DNA from: Planctomycetota bacterium
Lineage (GTDB): Bacteria > Planctomycetota > UBA8742 > UBA2392
Direction of reading: 5' to 3'
DNA: 64,000 nt
NCBI GenBank assembly: GCA_016722065.1
Contig: JADKGX010000002.1
Span: 372,001 to 436,000 of the forward strand
Below, in pieces: positions 36,330-45,677 of this stretch. The stretch's first letter is position 1, and each line of letters starts with the position of its first letter. Under the pieces are notes generated by a model. It was given only the letters and a program-made list of their open reading frames with translations. It was not told where the DNA came from and made no database searches. Position numbers and translations under genes: made by a program.

Positions 36330-37607
36330 ATGAAAACCACCACAATCTGCCTGTTGCTGGCCCTGCTTTGCCCCTGCCTGATGGCGCAAGCCGGGGGCGG
36401 AACCGACAGTGAAGCCGCCAGCCGCATCGCCACCGAAAAAGAAGAGGCCGCCAAACTTGGGGCCAATATTGTGCACAACCTGGCCGACGCCAAAGCCCTG
36501 CCGGAGGACGTGGCGGCCGTGTTCTCGCTGGACAAGCTGGACGACAGCCTGCTGCTGGAACTCAAGAAACGCAAATCGCTCAAGGTGCTCGCCTTCAGTC
36601 GCTGGCGTCTGGGCGATGAATGGGTCAGCGATGCCAGCCTGGAAATCCTGGCGTCATTCCCGGCCCTGGAAGAACTGCACCTGACACTACAGGAAAAGTT
36701 TACCAGCAAGGGCGCAGCCAAGCTGGCGGGTCTGAAGACACTGAAGCAATTGCGCATGTCCTACTGTCAGCCGCTGGAAGTCAGCGTTGTTGCGGCTTTC
36801 AAGAAGCATTCGTCTTTGGCGGGGTTGGCGTTGCCGGCGGCGCTTTCGCCTGCGCTGATGGCGGCCGTGGCAGACATCCCCGAGCTTCGCTGGCTGGAGG
36901 TACAGGGCGCGATGTCGGGTGACAACCCGTTCAAAGACATCGACAAATGCAAAAAACTGGAACACCTTGGGCTGGAGAACTCGGCCATTGCCACGGCCGC
37001 ATTGGCCCCTTTGGCCAAACACAAGACACTCAAGTCGCTGCGCCTGGGCATGCTGGCAGTGCGGGTCTGGACCGACGACCTGTTGCTTGCCATCAGCAAG
37101 ATCAAGGGCCTGGAAACCCTGAACACAGACACTACCAGCAGCACCAGCAGCGCTACCGCCAAAGGCTTTGAAAAGCTGGGCATGCTCAAGAACCTCAAGT
37201 CGCTCGCCATCACCTATGATTTCGCCAAGTCGCTGACCCCAACTGTTCTGAAGGCACTGCTGGCATCACTGCCTGCACTGACCAGCCTGGAATTGCGATA
37301 CCAGTACGAGATGCCCCTGGAGACCGTTTCTGCGCTGGCCGAACGCGCCAAACTGACCCGCCTTGTGTTCGCCAACGGCGGCATCACCGACACCGACTTC
37401 AAAGCCGTGCTGGGCAAATGCACCGCGCTGGAGCACCTGGAATTCAACGCCGACGGGCTGTCGGAAGACGTTGCCGTTGAAGCGCTGCAAGCCGCGCCTG
37501 GCTTGAAAGAAGTGGTGTTCTGGGAATCCGAGCGAGTGCTGGCGGCTGTTCCCGGCAAGATTCGCCAGGCCAGGCCCGAAATTACGATCGTGCGAAACCC
37601 GTACTAG
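36330..37607 (+). CDS. Exported leucine-rich-repeat protein
   Basis: A signal peptide (MKTTTICLLLALLCPCLMAQA) precedes about ten leucine-rich repeats of the LxxLxxLxLxxxxx type (for example LKTLKQLRMSYC, CKKLEHLGLENSAI, LKNLKSLAITYDF, LTRLVFANGGITD). This resembles the RNI-like LRR proteins frequent in Planctomycetes. The partner is unknown. The SD is weak. The last 4 bp overlap the stop of the convergent MFS gene. Confidence 0.75.
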   Translation: MKTTTICLLLALLCPCLMAQAGGGTDSEAASRIATEKEEAAKLGANIVHNLADAKALPEDVAAVFSLDKLDDSLLLELKKRKSLKVLAFSRWRLGDEWVSDASLEILASFPALEELHLTLQEKFTSKGAAKLAGLKTLKQLRMSYCQPLEVSVVAAFKKHSSLAGLALPAALSPALMAAVADIPELRWLEVQGAMSGDNPFKDIDKCKKLEHLGLENSAIATAALAPLAKHKTLKSLRLGMLAVRVWTDDLLLAISKIKGLETLNTDTTSSTSSATAKGFEKLGMLKNLKSLAITYDFAKSLTPTVLKALLASLPALTSLELRYQYEMPLETVSALAERAKLTRLVFANGGITDTDFKAVLGKCTALEHLEFNADGLSEDVAVEALQAAPGLKEVVFWESERVLAAVPGKIRQARPEITIVRNPY

Positions 37608-39094
37608 CCGTTCATGGCGTAGGTTGTGGTCTGGTTGGCCAGGCTGCGCAAGCGCCGGTCCAGCACCGTCATGACCAGCCCGGCGGCAAAGAAGCTGCAC
37701 ATGGCCAGCCCGAAAATCGGCAAGGGTTCGTCCGGAAACAGCCACATGATGGCGTAAGCAATGGGAAACCCCACACTGGCGCGAACCCCAACCAACGCCG
37801 CGTGTGTAGACGTATAGGGCAGCGGGTTGCCGCCACGGGCAAAGGCAACCGGGCCCAGACTCCAGACAAAGTGAATCAACGCCATGGCCACGCCAAACAG
37901 CGTAAACGCGCAGTACACCAGCGGAATCGCGGCCTCACGGTCGTGGCGGGCCACCAGTGCCGTTGCCCCCAGCAGCGCGGGGTAAAACACCAGCAGCCAG
38001 AACGGAATGCGCGTGACCACGGTGACCCGGCGCCGGCTGGCGTACCTGGCCACAAGTGGCACGGAAATCATGTGCATGACCTGTACCAGCACCACCGTGG
38101 CTAGCGAAAAATCCTTGTAACTGGCCTGCAGCGTGTTCTTGAAAAACAGCGGCACAACCGCAGCGGTCATCATGAAAGCCGTGCCGTACAGAAAGAACCC
38201 GAACTCATACATGCGAAAGTCGCGGTCGCGGGCCAGCAGGTCACGGGCCTGCGTCCAGGCCCTTTGCAGACGTGCGCTCAACCGGGGCACATCGCGGTCA
38301 CTGGCGTGGGCCGGGGTAAAGCGCAGCCGGATACGCCAGAACCACAGCATGCCGATGAATCCAATCACGGCTGCCGCCGGGTACACGTAGGCATAGTTGT
38401 GGGCGTGGCCGTCTGTGTGAATGCTGATGCCCGCGCCCTCAAAGTGCAGGCCGTCCAGCAGCACGCCCGCAACCAGCGCACCGACCATGGTTGTGACTTC
38501 TGATGTCAGGCTGACATACGTGAACACCCGCCCGCGGTTGCGCGCGGTCAGGTTGGCGCCCCACACATGGTTCAAGCCCGGAGCAATGCCCGAACACACA
38601 ATCGATTGAAAAGCCACCAGGCCGACGAATAGAAACGGGTTCAGAAACAGTGCAACCGTCAGCAGCACCAACCGGCCAAAAAAAGCCACAAACAGCCAAT
38701 AGTTACGCCGCTTGCGCACGCGCCCGCCACTGGACCAAACCATGGCAAATGCCATGAAAATCGAAGGCAGCATCTGCATCAGCGTGCTGATCAACTCTTC
38801 CCAGTGTTCAAACCCCACACCCATGCCCTTGATGGCCACATAGGTACTCATGCTAGCCAGGCCGTTGTGCAGCCCTTCAAAGGCCGACCCGGCCATGCCA
38901 AAACGCAGGGTGCGGCGCTCTACGGCGGCACTCAAACTGCGGCTGCCTGCACCCAGGACACTGGCGGGGCGATGCACGGCAATGCCGACCAGCGTCTGGC
39001 CTGGCGCGGTCTGGGTGCTGGGCTCGCCCAGCGTGACACGGTGCCGCTCGCTGGGCGGTAAAGGCTTCAGGGGCGTCAGAATCGGGGACTGCAT
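37604..39094 (-). CDS. Major facilitator superfamily transporter-like protein
   Basis: About eleven or twelve hydrophobic segments are visible, with basic loops (GGRVRKRRNYW, ASRRRVTVVTR) of MFS style and a central hydrophilic loop (about 255-290). The first ~65 residues are soluble. The substrate cannot be told. The start ATG at 39094 lacks an SD, and a later start such as M67 (MAGSAFEGL) is possible. Confidence 0.7.
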   Translation of the reverse strand: MQSPILTPLKPLPPSERHRVTLGEPSTQTAPGQTLVGIAVHRPASVLGAGSRSLSAAVERRTLRFGMAGSAFEGLHNGLASMSTYVAIKGMGVGFEHWEELISTLMQMLPSIFMAFAMVWSSGGRVRKRRNYWLFVAFFGRLVLLTVALFLNPFLFVGLVAFQSIVCSGIAPGLNHVWGANLTARNRGRVFTYVSLTSEVTTMVGALVAGVLLDGLHFEGAGISIHTDGHAHNYAYVYPAAAVIGFIGMLWFWRIRLRFTPAHASDRDVPRLSARLQRAWTQARDLLARDRDFRMYEFGFFLYGTAFMMTAAVVPLFFKNTLQASYKDFSLATVVLVQVMHMISVPLVARYASRRRVTVVTRIPFWLLVFYPALLGATALVARHDREAAIPLVYCAFTLFGVAMALIHFVWSLGPVAFARGGNPLPYTSTHAALVGVRASVGFPIAYAIMWLFPDEPLPIFGLAMCSFFAAGLVMTVLDRRLRSLANQTTTYAMNG

Positions 39095-39170
39095 GCCCGT
39101 TTGCGGCTGGACTTACTGGCGTAAGTGCCGCCTCCTCAAGATGCCGCAGACGTTAGAAACCCCACCAACA

Positions 39171-39200
39171 AAGAAAAGGGCGGCGCAGTTCGCGCCGCCC
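39171..39200 (-). terminator. Rho-independent terminator after efp
   Basis: The 9-bp stem GGGCGGCGC/GCGCCGCCC with a 5-nt loop lies 22 bp past the efp stop. In the minus-strand direction it is followed by TTTTCTTTG, a T-rich tail. Confidence 0.85.
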
Positions 39201-39222
39201 AGGTGATTGACCACAGGCAGCG

Positions 39223-39786
39223 CTAGCTGTTGACGCGTTCGGTGAATTCGCCTGTACGGGTGTCAATGCGAACGCGGTCCCCGATATTGATGTGATTCGG
39301 AACCTTGACCTCAAGGCCGGTCTCCAGTGTTGCGGCCTTGGTTACGTTCTGCACAGTGTTGCCACGCACGCCCGGTTCCGTGTACTTGACTTCAAGCACC
39401 ACGGCCGGCGGAAGCTCGATCGATACGACTTCGCCTTCATAGAAGAAAACGTTGCATTCGTCGTTTTCGCGCAGGTAGCTGGCGGCGTCGCCCACGACTT
39501 CGCCCAGAATCTCGGGCTGTTCGTAGGTCTCGTTGTCCATGAAAACGTAGTTCTCGCCCTGCTTGTACAGGTACTGCATCTTGCGGTTGTCCAGGAACAC
39601 GTCCTCGAACTTGTCTTCGGGGCTCACCCGGCGCTGGCTGCCCACGCCGGTGATGATGTCCTTGAACTTGATCTGCACGATGCCACGCCAATTACCGGGC
39701 GTGATGTGCTGAAAATCAGTGATGCGCACAAGCTTGTTATCGATCTTGACGATCTTGCCCTTGCGCAGGTCGGTGGCCTTGAGCAC
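39223..39786 (-). CDS. efp: Translation elongation factor P, atypical tip residue
   Basis: EF-P relieves ribosome stalling at polyproline stretches, which several proteins in this window contain. All three domains are present; motifs are KATDLRKGKIV at the N-terminus, YEQPEILGEVVGDAASYL in domain II and DTRTGEF near the C-terminus. The loop that normally carries the modified lysine (PGKG in E. coli, K34) reads TPGNWRG, putting asparagine at the tip. The start is chosen as GTG 39786, because a perfect AGGAGG lies seven bases upstream and the protein then opens VLKATDLR. The ATG at 39804 lies upstream of that SD. Confidence 0.92.
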   Translation of the reverse strand: MLKATDLRKGKIVKIDNKLVRITDFQHITPGNWRGIVQIKFKDIITGVGSQRRVSPEDKFEDVFLDNRKMQYLYKQGENYVFMDNETYEQPEILGEVVGDAASYLRENDECNVFFYEGEVVSIELPPAVVLEVKYTEPGVRGNTVQNVTKAATLETGLEVKVPNHINIGDRVRIDTRTGEFTERVNS

Positions 39787-39887
39787 GCGAAAACCTCCTG
39801 ACATCCGTTATGAAGCGGGGCTAGAAATAGCCCCACAGGCCGATCCTGTCAACGAGGAGTCAGCCCAAACCAAAGCCGGAGGGCACA

Positions 39888-40268
39888 ATGATCGTATCCA
39901 CGAGCCAGGCACCCAGCTTTCCCAGCATTCTCAGTCAGGCACGGCGGGTTGGAAACCTGCTGTTCACCTGCGGCACTGTGCCGATGCAGCCGGGCAGCAA
40001 GGAGCTTGCGGCCAGCACGATTGAAGAACAAACCCGCGTCTCGCTGGTCAACCTGGGCCACATTCTGCGCGCCGGCGGGGCCGACTTCGCCACTGTGGTC
40101 AAAGCCACGGTCTACCTGACCGACATGCGCAACTACAGCGCCATGAACGCGATCTACAAGCAGTTCTTTGCGCAGCCCATGCCTGCCAGAACTTGCGTGG
40201 GCGTGCGCGAACTGGCGTTGCCCGGCATGCTGGTCGAAATCGAGGCGATTGCGGAAGTCACGGCCTGA
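39888..40268 (+). CDS. ridA: RidA/YjgF family enamine/imine deaminase
   Basis: A 126-residue protein with the RidA signatures VGNLLFTCGTVP, VVKATVYLTDMRNYSAMNAIYKQFF and PARTCVGVRELALPGMLVEIEAIA. The latter includes the arginine that binds the substrate carboxylate. It hydrolyses reactive enamines formed by PLP enzymes such as threonine dehydratase. GGAGG precedes the ATG. Its stop touches the stop of the convergent toroid gene. Confidence 0.92.
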   Translation: MIVSTSQAPSFPSILSQARRVGNLLFTCGTVPMQPGSKELAASTIEEQTRVSLVNLGHILRAGGADFATVVKATVYLTDMRNYSAMNAIYKQFFAQPMPARTCVGVRELALPGMLVEIEAIAEVTA

Positions 40269-42836
40269 TCAATTGCCTTCCGGGGCCTTGGGTTCTTCGG
40301 GCTTCTTGCGGCTGCCGGATTCGGTGATCACGGGCATGGCTGCTGCCTTCAAGAACAGTATCGCCAGGCAGGTGTCGACCAGGCGCGGCGGCTCGCTGGC
40401 AGCCGCTGCCTTTTCGGCTGCGGCACCTTCATATCGCCGGCCGCGCCAGCTTCCGTCTTTGCCTTGCAGGCCGATCAGAATTTCAGAACCAATTCGGTGC
40501 CAATCCAGCCTTCCGCCAAGGTACTTGGCACCTGCAAGCACGCAGCCGCGCTCAATCGCATACAGGTTGTAGAACAGACCCCAGCCTTCCATGGTTTCTG
40601 ACAGCTCGCCCCAAAGCTCGTTGCCGCCATCGTGCTGGTAGTACGTACTCTGCAGCGTTGCCAGGCCGGCGTTCAGGGCAGCCTCCACCTTGGTCTCGAG
40701 CGCCTTCTCCAGCTTGCCGCGAAGCTTCAGTTCATCCAGGCAGATCATCAGGCTGGACATGCTTGCCGCCACCATCTGGGGCAGGCATTCCGCCGACGGG
40801 CCGCACATGTAGCCCCAGCTGGCTGGCTTGATCGTGCCGCGCGTGTCGGTTTTCTTGCGGTCATCCAGCGGTTTGCCCAAATCCTCGCGCCGAAAAGCAG
40901 GCACGGCTGGCAGATAGCTGATCTCCACCTGTTGCTCGATCAGTCGCCGCGATTCGATGGCAAACACTTCGTCGTCGAACTCCGCACCCAGCAGCGCGCC
41001 GGCCTTGTAGCCCAGCATGGCATACTGGCTGTTGGAGTTGTCCCCGTGCTGCAGCTTCATGCCTTCATACTTCCGATAGGTCCAACCCTCCATGGCGCCC
41101 GTGTGAAAGGCCCCAATGGTGTCCAGCAGCTTCAGTACGATCAGCCGGTGTCGTTCCGCCACCAGCGCGTTCATGGCTTTTCGGGCGGCCTCGTACTTCT
41201 TGGGCGTGTCGGCCTGCATCATGCCGCTGCGAAGCAACTCGGGCTCGTAATAGAGTTGCAGAAACATCAGCAGAATCGCGGCGTCATACGTAAAGCCGTT
41301 GAACCCGGGCGAAAGAAAGCCCCACTTCTGGGCCTCCAGGTACACCAACCCACGGCGCACGGCTTCGGAATCGCGCTTGTGGCCGCCGTGCAGCAGCGCC
41401 ATCAGGCACAGTCCGTGCAGTCCCATGCGGGTGTTGCCGCTGGTACCAAAGGCCCCATCGGGTTGCTGGTTGGCAATCAGGTAATCGCAGCCGTCCAGAA
41501 TCGCGTGCCCTACCTGGCGTTCAAAAGTGCCGCTGGGGGCCTTGCGGGCCTGTGCTGCGTTTGTGGCGATCAGCAGAGAAACCAGTTGTTCGCACACTTC
41601 GGGCTTTGTGGCAGACAGATCCGTGCGGTCCTTGGCAAATAGACCGCCCACAAGCAGCGGCACGGTCAATGCCGTTTCCACCAGGCTGGCATCAGCGGCT
41701 GCAAAGGTTGATGGCTCGGCTGCAAGGCCAAGGTGCTGGCACAAGTCCACGTTGCCGTCAAAGCCGCCATCGAGCCGCTGGCACACGCGTTGAACCGCCT
41801 GGGCCCAGGGCACAAATGTCTCGCCCACATAGAAAACACCTGGCATGGCTTCTGGCCCGATCAAGCACCCCAGGGTGCCCCGTGCACCACGATAGCCGCC
41901 ACCGCCACGCCAGAACCAGGTCAGCCTGCAGACGGTATCCAGCGTAGCTTTGGCGCCACCCAGCACGGTCTGCAACTTGTCCGCCACCGGCTTGGACAGC
42001 AGCTTGTCGCCACAGGCCGCAACAACCTTCAAGGCCGCAAACCCGAACAGGTTGACGTGCAGCGTTTCCGTTTTGTCGCCAAAGTAGCTGCTGGCATCAA
42101 CCTGAAAGCGGTTGCTTGCGCCGGCGCGTTCAATCAGTGCCTCAACATCCTTGGCCAGTACGCTGGATGTCTGGGCCAGCCCGGCATCGACCATGCAGCG
42201 CATCAACAGCGCGCGCCACAGCACATTGGCATACCACTGGGGTTGTGTTTTCTTGTCGTCGGCCCAGGGCCCCTTGGTGGCCGTTGGTGCGCTTGCGCCC
42301 TCAGCCGTGCGCCAGGCATCGCGCAGGAACGACTTGTACTGCTTGTCCTCAACCAGACCGGCCCGTGCGGCCGCCCGGATGCAAAGTGCCTGGGCGGTCA
42401 AGGGCCCCAACGCGCTGTCCACCTTCGGGGCTTTGGTTTTCATCAGGCGTTCAACTTGCGCGGTCAGCGCGGGTTTGTCCGGCCAGCCAGCCTCCAGCAG
42501 GCCCCACAGGCGCAGGAGTTCCTGCGTGGTCAACTTGCCCTTGGCTTCTGCGCCTAAGGGCGGCAAGGGGCAGGGCTGGAATGTCAGGCCTTGCAAGGCT
42601 TCGTCTTGAGTAGCCGGGCGCGCCAGCCAGCGGGCTGCATTGAGCAACACACGCTGGTTGGGATCCAGCAGATCGAGGGGCCCAGGGGGCTTTGCCGGTG
42701 CGGGCGCCGGTGCGGGCACGGGGGCTGGCGGCGGCGGCGGTGGCGCCTGCACTGGGTCTTCTGCCCTGCCTGTCACGGACAACGCGGCCCAAAAACACAG
42801 GCAAATCACCCACAGACCACAATGGCGCAGCGACAT
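40269..42836 (-). CDS. Exported alpha/alpha-toroid (terpene cyclase/prenyltransferase-fold) protein
   Basis: A signal peptide (residues 1-25) and a Pro/Ala linker precede ~800 residues of helical pairs typical of the squalene-hopene cyclase/prenyltransferase toroid. Units include GHAILDGCDYLIANQQPDGAFG, MGLHGLCLMALLHGG and ILIGLQGKDGSWRG, which are QW-like. There is no DxDD or zinc-site motif that would make it an active cyclase. Large secreted proteins of this type are common in Planctomycetes. The ATG has GGAG six bases upstream. Confidence 0.72.
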   Translation of the reverse strand: MSLRHCGLWVICLCFWAALSVTGRAEDPVQAPPPPPPAPVPAPAPAPAKPPGPLDLLDPNQRVLLNAARWLARPATQDEALQGLTFQPCPLPPLGAEAKGKLTTQELLRLWGLLEAGWPDKPALTAQVERLMKTKAPKVDSALGPLTAQALCIRAAARAGLVEDKQYKSFLRDAWRTAEGASAPTATKGPWADDKKTQPQWYANVLWRALLMRCMVDAGLAQTSSVLAKDVEALIERAGASNRFQVDASSYFGDKTETLHVNLFGFAALKVVAACGDKLLSKPVADKLQTVLGGAKATLDTVCRLTWFWRGGGGYRGARGTLGCLIGPEAMPGVFYVGETFVPWAQAVQRVCQRLDGGFDGNVDLCQHLGLAAEPSTFAAADASLVETALTVPLLVGGLFAKDRTDLSATKPEVCEQLVSLLIATNAAQARKAPSGTFERQVGHAILDGCDYLIANQQPDGAFGTSGNTRMGLHGLCLMALLHGGHKRDSEAVRRGLVYLEAQKWGFLSPGFNGFTYDAAILLMFLQLYYEPELLRSGMMQADTPKKYEAARKAMNALVAERHRLIVLKLLDTIGAFHTGAMEGWTYRKYEGMKLQHGDNSNSQYAMLGYKAGALLGAEFDDEVFAIESRRLIEQQVEISYLPAVPAFRREDLGKPLDDRKKTDTRGTIKPASWGYMCGPSAECLPQMVAASMSSLMICLDELKLRGKLEKALETKVEAALNAGLATLQSTYYQHDGGNELWGELSETMEGWGLFYNLYAIERGCVLAGAKYLGGRLDWHRIGSEILIGLQGKDGSWRGRRYEGAAAEKAAAASEPPRLVDTCLAILFLKAAAMPVITESGSRKKPEEPKAPEGN

Positions 42837-42987
42837 GCGAACTCCGGCGTCAAACAAGGTGCGCAACGTTAACAAATCAACGACGGTGGCGCCGCAACCG
42901 GGCACGATTGACCCTGCCCAATGGGCGCGCTTGCATTGGGCAGTCGTGCCGCGCTATTGTCGAAATGATTCACGACGAGAGGCCAAC

Positions 42988-44439
42988 ATGACCGAATACC
43001 GCACCGAAAAAGACTCCATGGGCGAGATGCAGGTTCCTAAGGACGCCCTGTGGGGCGCTTCTACGGCCCGCGCCGTTGGCAACTTTCCGGTTTCAGGTCA
43101 AACCGGCTCCACGCTGCCCGATTTGATCAAGGCCTATGGCTATCTCAAGAAGGCCTGCGCGCTTGCCAACCGCGACGTCAAGGCGCTGGATGCCAAGATC
43201 GCCGAGGCCATCAGCAAGGCCGCCGACGAAATGATCGCCGGCAAGCACAACCGCGAGTTTGTCGTTGATGTGTTCCAGGCCGGTGCCGGCACCAGCATCA
43301 ACATGAACGCCAACGAAGTGCTGGCCACGCGCGCCATGCAGCTTGATGCGTCGGTCAAGATCAACCCCAACGACCACGTCAATTACGGCCAAAGCACCAA
43401 CGACACCTTTCCCACCGTGCTGCACCTGAGTGCCCTGCTGGCCTTTCCGCGCCTGGATGCCGGGCTCAAAGCGGTGCAGGACGCTTGCGAAGCCAAGGGG
43501 CGTGAGTGGGCCCGGGTGATCAAAAGTGGCCGCACGCATTTGCAGGACGCCGTGCCCATCACGCTTGGCCAGGAGTTCATGAGCTGGCGCAATTGTATTC
43601 GACACTTGCGCCAGAACCTGAAGGAAGCCGCCGACAAGTTGCTGGAACTTGCACTGGGCGGCAGCGCCATTGGCACCGGCTTGAACACCGCCGACGGCTA
43701 TCGACCGGTGGCCTTTAAATATCTGCGCGACTTGACAGCCTTGCAGGTGCGCGAGCCCGAAGACCCCTTTGAGGCCGTGAACTCGCGCTGGGCGTTCAAC
43801 AACTTCAGCGCAGCGATTCGCACTACCGCCGTCGAATTGACGCGCATCACCAACGACATTCGCTTGTTGTCGTGCGGACCAACAACAGGCCTCGACGAGT
43901 TCCGTTTAAAACCCGTTCAGCCGGGCAGCAGCATCATGCCGGGCAAGATCAACCCCAGTAACCCTGAATGCATGAACCAGTTGCTGTATCAAGTGCTGGG
44001 CAACGACCACACCGTGATGCTGTGCGCCATGGCGGGCCAGCTTGACCTGAACGTGATGATGCCAACGATGGCGTGCACGATGCTGTGGAGCATGAACTGG
44101 CTGGCAAACTTTCTGCCCAAGTTCGCGCAAGACACCGTGGCCGGCTGCGTGCTGAACGCAGAGCGTTGCCAGCAGTACCTCGAAACCAGCCAGGCGCTGG
44201 TGACAGTGCTCAACCCGATTATCGGCTACGCGGCCAGCGCCAAAATCGCCAAAGAGACGCTGACCACAGGCAAGACGCCCAAGCAGCTCATCAAAGAACA
44301 CGGCATTTTGAGCGCCGAGCAAGAAAAGAAGTACTACGACATCGACTATCTAACCAAGCGCTACCCCCAGGCGGGGTTTGAGGCTAGGACCGCGGGCTTC
44401 TGGCCCTTACAATGGCCGCGGCGGGATCGGCGGGTCTAG
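42988..44439 (+). CDS. fumC: Class II fumarate hydratase
   Basis: It interconverts fumarate and malate. The N-terminus (EKDSMGEMQVPKDALWGA, then NFPVSG) and the loop GSSIMPGKINPSNPE are those of FumC rather than aspartase. GRTHLQDAVPITLGQE and GQSTNDTFPT are further superfamily motifs. The C-terminal LVTVLNPIIGYAASAKIAKE also favours FumC. The last ~20 residues (GFEARTAGFWPLQWPRRDRRV) look unlike the family and may mark a changed C-terminus. GAGAGG lies before the ATG. Confidence 0.82.
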   Translation: MTEYRTEKDSMGEMQVPKDALWGASTARAVGNFPVSGQTGSTLPDLIKAYGYLKKACALANRDVKALDAKIAEAISKAADEMIAGKHNREFVVDVFQAGAGTSINMNANEVLATRAMQLDASVKINPNDHVNYGQSTNDTFPTVLHLSALLAFPRLDAGLKAVQDACEAKGREWARVIKSGRTHLQDAVPITLGQEFMSWRNCIRHLRQNLKEAADKLLELALGGSAIGTGLNTADGYRPVAFKYLRDLTALQVREPEDPFEAVNSRWAFNNFSAAIRTTAVELTRITNDIRLLSCGPTTGLDEFRLKPVQPGSSIMPGKINPSNPECMNQLLYQVLGNDHTVMLCAMAGQLDLNVMMPTMACTMLWSMNWLANFLPKFAQDTVAGCVLNAERCQQYLETSQALVTVLNPIIGYAASAKIAKETLTTGKTPKQLIKEHGILSAEQEKKYYDIDYLTKRYPQAGFEARTAGFWPLQWPRRDRRV

Positions 44440-44476
44440 CTGTGGCATGGTTTGACGACTGGACCGGGGAGATGCA

Positions 44477-45124
44477 ATGCCAACTGACTGGGCGGAATTC
44501 ACCAACTTTCGGCAGCAATGGCAGAGATACGCCAAATGGGATGAGGTGCTAAGCAATCTGTGCCAAGAGCACCGAAGCCATGCCAATCGAGAAGCGATTT
44601 ACGCAAAGGTATATCTCGTCGGCCGGTCGTACCAAAGCGGCATCGAACGAGTAGCGATTGCAGGTCGCCACGGAACTGGAATGGACGAAGTCGCGGAACG
44701 ACTTCTGAAGTGCGGGTCACGCGTAGATGACTGGATTCGTACGCTACAACCGCTTGGGTCAGAACCGGCGCGAGACAACCTTCTCCCCGTGTGCAGGGCT
44801 CATCAGGGCTTGATGGATATTCTCGCGGACGTGACGCGAAAATCGCCAAGATCGTTCGTCTCAAAATACCTACACTTTCATGCCCCGGTGGTTCCGATCT
44901 ACGACAGCTACGCGAGCTCTGTAGTTTCGCGTCGCGACTGGAGGCCCTGGACCGGAATCTCGCCGAGAGAGGCACCGCCAAAGAGGGTTGACGAGTCCTA
45001 CTGGAAGTTCTGCACGCGCATTTTACGCATGGCTGAGTCGTGGCGCGCAGAGGGTCTTCAGCCAACAGCGCGAAATTTGGACATCTACCTTCTTCGTTGG
45101 CATGCAAAGCATGCAATGGGCTAG
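44477..45124 (+). CDS. Unrecognised protein, lower-GC accessory gene
   Basis: A 215-residue soluble, mostly helical protein. The most distinctive stretch is SKYLHFHAPVVPIYDS, a kind of motif seen in several uncharacterised families. No confident family assignment can be made. GGGGAG lies before the ATG. Base composition and codon choice (more A/T third positions) differ visibly from both neighbours, which suggests recent acquisition. Confidence 0.65.
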   Translation: MPTDWAEFTNFRQQWQRYAKWDEVLSNLCQEHRSHANREAIYAKVYLVGRSYQSGIERVAIAGRHGTGMDEVAERLLKCGSRVDDWIRTLQPLGSEPARDNLLPVCRAHQGLMDILADVTRKSPRSFVSKYLHFHAPVVPIYDSYASSVVSRRDWRPWTGISPREAPPKRVDESYWKFCTRILRMAESWRAEGLQPTARNLDIYLLRWHAKHAMG

Positions 45125-45195
45125 TTTCCGCCGTCCGCTATCTCCGGGCACATTCGCATCGTCGGGCGCGTGGCGTATGTCGCGCTCCCTTTGTT

Positions 45196-45666
45196 ATGAT
45201 GGCCTGTATGCTCTCCGGTGCCGCGACCAATGGCCGCAAAGTGACCACGCTCGTGCTGGATAAGCCCGACACGAAGCTCGAGTACGTGCCCCCGGCGCCT
45301 TTTGGGGCGTTGGTGCTTTGGTCCGGCAAACCCGACAAACCGGACGTCAAAGCGCTGGCCAAACGCCTGCTCGAGGGCGGTTGCGGGTTTGCCACTTTGC
45401 GCGCCGGCAAGCTTACCGAGAAGCTTCACACCTGGTTTGACGAAGCCGTGGTTGACCACCAACTGAAGGCCGACCGCGACGCCGACCTGCAAACCAGTGG
45501 CAACGCCGAGGACAGCATTGAGGAAGCCTGCCGCGATGCCGTGTTTGAAGCGCAACCTGCCTTCGAGAAACCATATACCGATCTGCTGGTTCTGGCACTT
45601 GGCCCTGATGCACAAACTGATTCCGAACGGGCCCATGCGCTGGCGCAAAAAGTGGAACGCGAGTAA
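45196..45666 (+). CDS. Hypothetical protein, possibly DUF7684-like
   Basis: Without a signal peptide or membrane segment, the protein (about 150 residues) has an opening APFGALVLWSGKPDKPDVKALAKRLLEGGCGF. This resembles small families in which a PFRAVVV strand precedes a helix and a GC pair, such as DUF7684. The C-terminal half (YTDLLVLALGPDA) is another beta-alpha unit. The start is unsure: ATG at 45196, 45199 or 45208, none with a good SD. The gene returns to the high-GC codon use of the chromosome. Confidence 0.55.
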   Translation: MMACMLSGAATNGRKVTTLVLDKPDTKLEYVPPAPFGALVLWSGKPDKPDVKALAKRLLEGGCGFATLRAGKLTEKLHTWFDEAVVDHQLKADRDADLQTSGNAEDSIEEACRDAVFEAQPAFEKPYTDLLVLALGPDAQTDSERAHALAQKVERE

Positions 45667-45677
45667 GTTCGCGCCCC

